Part shown: piece after piece, positions 6,411-6,644 of the stretch
Layout: each line of letters begins with the position of its first letter
Numbering within the stretch: position 1 is the first letter of the stretch
Origin: Parvibaculum sp.
GTDB lineage: Bacteria > Pseudomonadota > Alphaproteobacteria > Parvibaculales > Parvibaculaceae
Direction of reading: 5' to 3'
DNA: 6,644 nt
Assembly: GCA_014359855.1 (NCBI GenBank)
Contig: JACIYQ010000216.1
Coordinates: 1 to 6,644 of the forward strand
Position numbers and translations under genes: made by a program
The notes under the pieces: model-generated
What the model saw: only the letters and a program-made list of their open reading frames with translations
What the model was told of the DNA's origin: nothing
The model's database searches: none

Positions 6411-6469
6411 GGCAATATCCGACGCCCCTCCGGCCATGCGGCATTTCGCCTGCCCCGATCAAGGCCCTC

Positions 6470-6474
6470 AAGGA
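6470..6474 (+). promoter_or_regulatory. Ribosome binding site of the Rrf2 regulator gene
   Basis: AAGGA lies six bases before the ATG at 6481, which supports that ATG as the start of the regulator. Confidence 0.55.
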
Positions 6475-6480
6475 ACCGCC

Positions 6481-6644
6481 ATGCGTTTGACGCTCCACAC
6501 GGACTACGCGCTTCGCCTTCTCATGCACCTCGCGCTCGCGCCGGAAAAGCGCGTCACCATCGCCGAGGTTTCGGATGCATTCGCCATTTCACGCAACCAT
6601 CTGACAAAGGTCGCGCATGAATTGGGAAAGGCGGGCTTCGTGGA
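6481..6644 (+). CDS. nsrR: Rrf2 family transcriptional regulator, NsrR-like, N-terminal part, cut by window edge
   Basis: The first 54 codons are present. The translation starts MRLTLHTDYALRLLMHLALA and continues with VTIAEVSDAFAISRNHLTKVAHELGKAGFV, the winged-helix DNA-binding domain of Rrf2 proteins. The N-terminus, the SRNHLTKV recognition-helix region and the KAGFV end resemble NsrR, the repressor that senses nitric oxide with an iron-sulfur cluster. Asp8 sits where Streptomyces NsrR has the Asp that completes its [4Fe-4S] cluster. The three cluster Cys residues, near residues 90-105 in known NsrR, are beyond the window, so sensing cannot be confirmed. The divergent globin gene and the NsrR-type dyad between them support the assignment. 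IscR or RirA are the main alternatives; they belong to the same family but usually neighbour iron-sulfur or iron-uptake genes. The gene symbol is tentative. Confidence 0.85.
   Translation, partial: MRLTLHTDYALRLLMHLALAPEKRVTIAEVSDAFAISRNHLTKVAHELGKAGFV

Overview
The window is GC-rich, densely coded bacterial DNA. The gene families point to an alphaproteobacterium: a DUF2336 protein, a PcaF/PaaJ-type thiolase, a group III truncated haemoglobin and an Rrf2-family regulator. A Parvibaculum-like or related rhizobial-type organism would fit, but the genus is a guess. I see no tRNA, rRNA, CRISPR array, insertion sequence or phage gene. Six protein genes account for nearly all of the DNA, and both end genes are cut by the window edges.

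Layout, left to right. (1) Positions 1-218, minus strand: the N-terminal 72 codons of a 3-oxoadipyl-CoA/acetyl-CoA acyltransferase. (2) Positions 219-373: a gap holding two adjacent perfect palindromes. (3) Positions 374-1510, minus strand: a DUF2336 protein of unknown function. (4) Positions 1511-1741: a divergent promoter region with a possible CtrA box on the DUF2336 side and a possible sigma-70 promoter on the other side. (5) Positions 1742-2938, plus strand: a family III (CaiB/BaiF) CoA transferase. (6) Positions 3011-5731, minus strand and convergent with the transferase: a complete P-type cation ATPase of the SERCA/CtpF kind. (7) Positions 5732-5906: a gap with GC-rich and AT-rich inverted repeats. 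(8) Positions 5907-6347, minus strand: a group III truncated haemoglobin. (9) Positions 6348-6480: a divergent control region with a near-perfect NsrR-type operator. (10) Position 6481 to the end, plus strand: the first 54 codons of an Rrf2/NsrR-like regulator.

The most coherent unit is the right end. A nitric-oxide-sensing type of regulator gene is divergent from a truncated haemoglobin gene, and a 23-bp dyad between them matches the known NsrR binding pattern. This looks like a compact nitrosative-stress module in which the regulator represses the globin gene and perhaps itself. The other genes (acyl-CoA metabolism, cation export, DUF2336) look like ordinary chromosomal genes with no clear functional link to one another. 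I do not see convincing evidence of a wholly new system. The most useful leads are the operator with the globin start-codon correction, the altered ion-binding residue in the ATPase, and the palindromes in the gaps.
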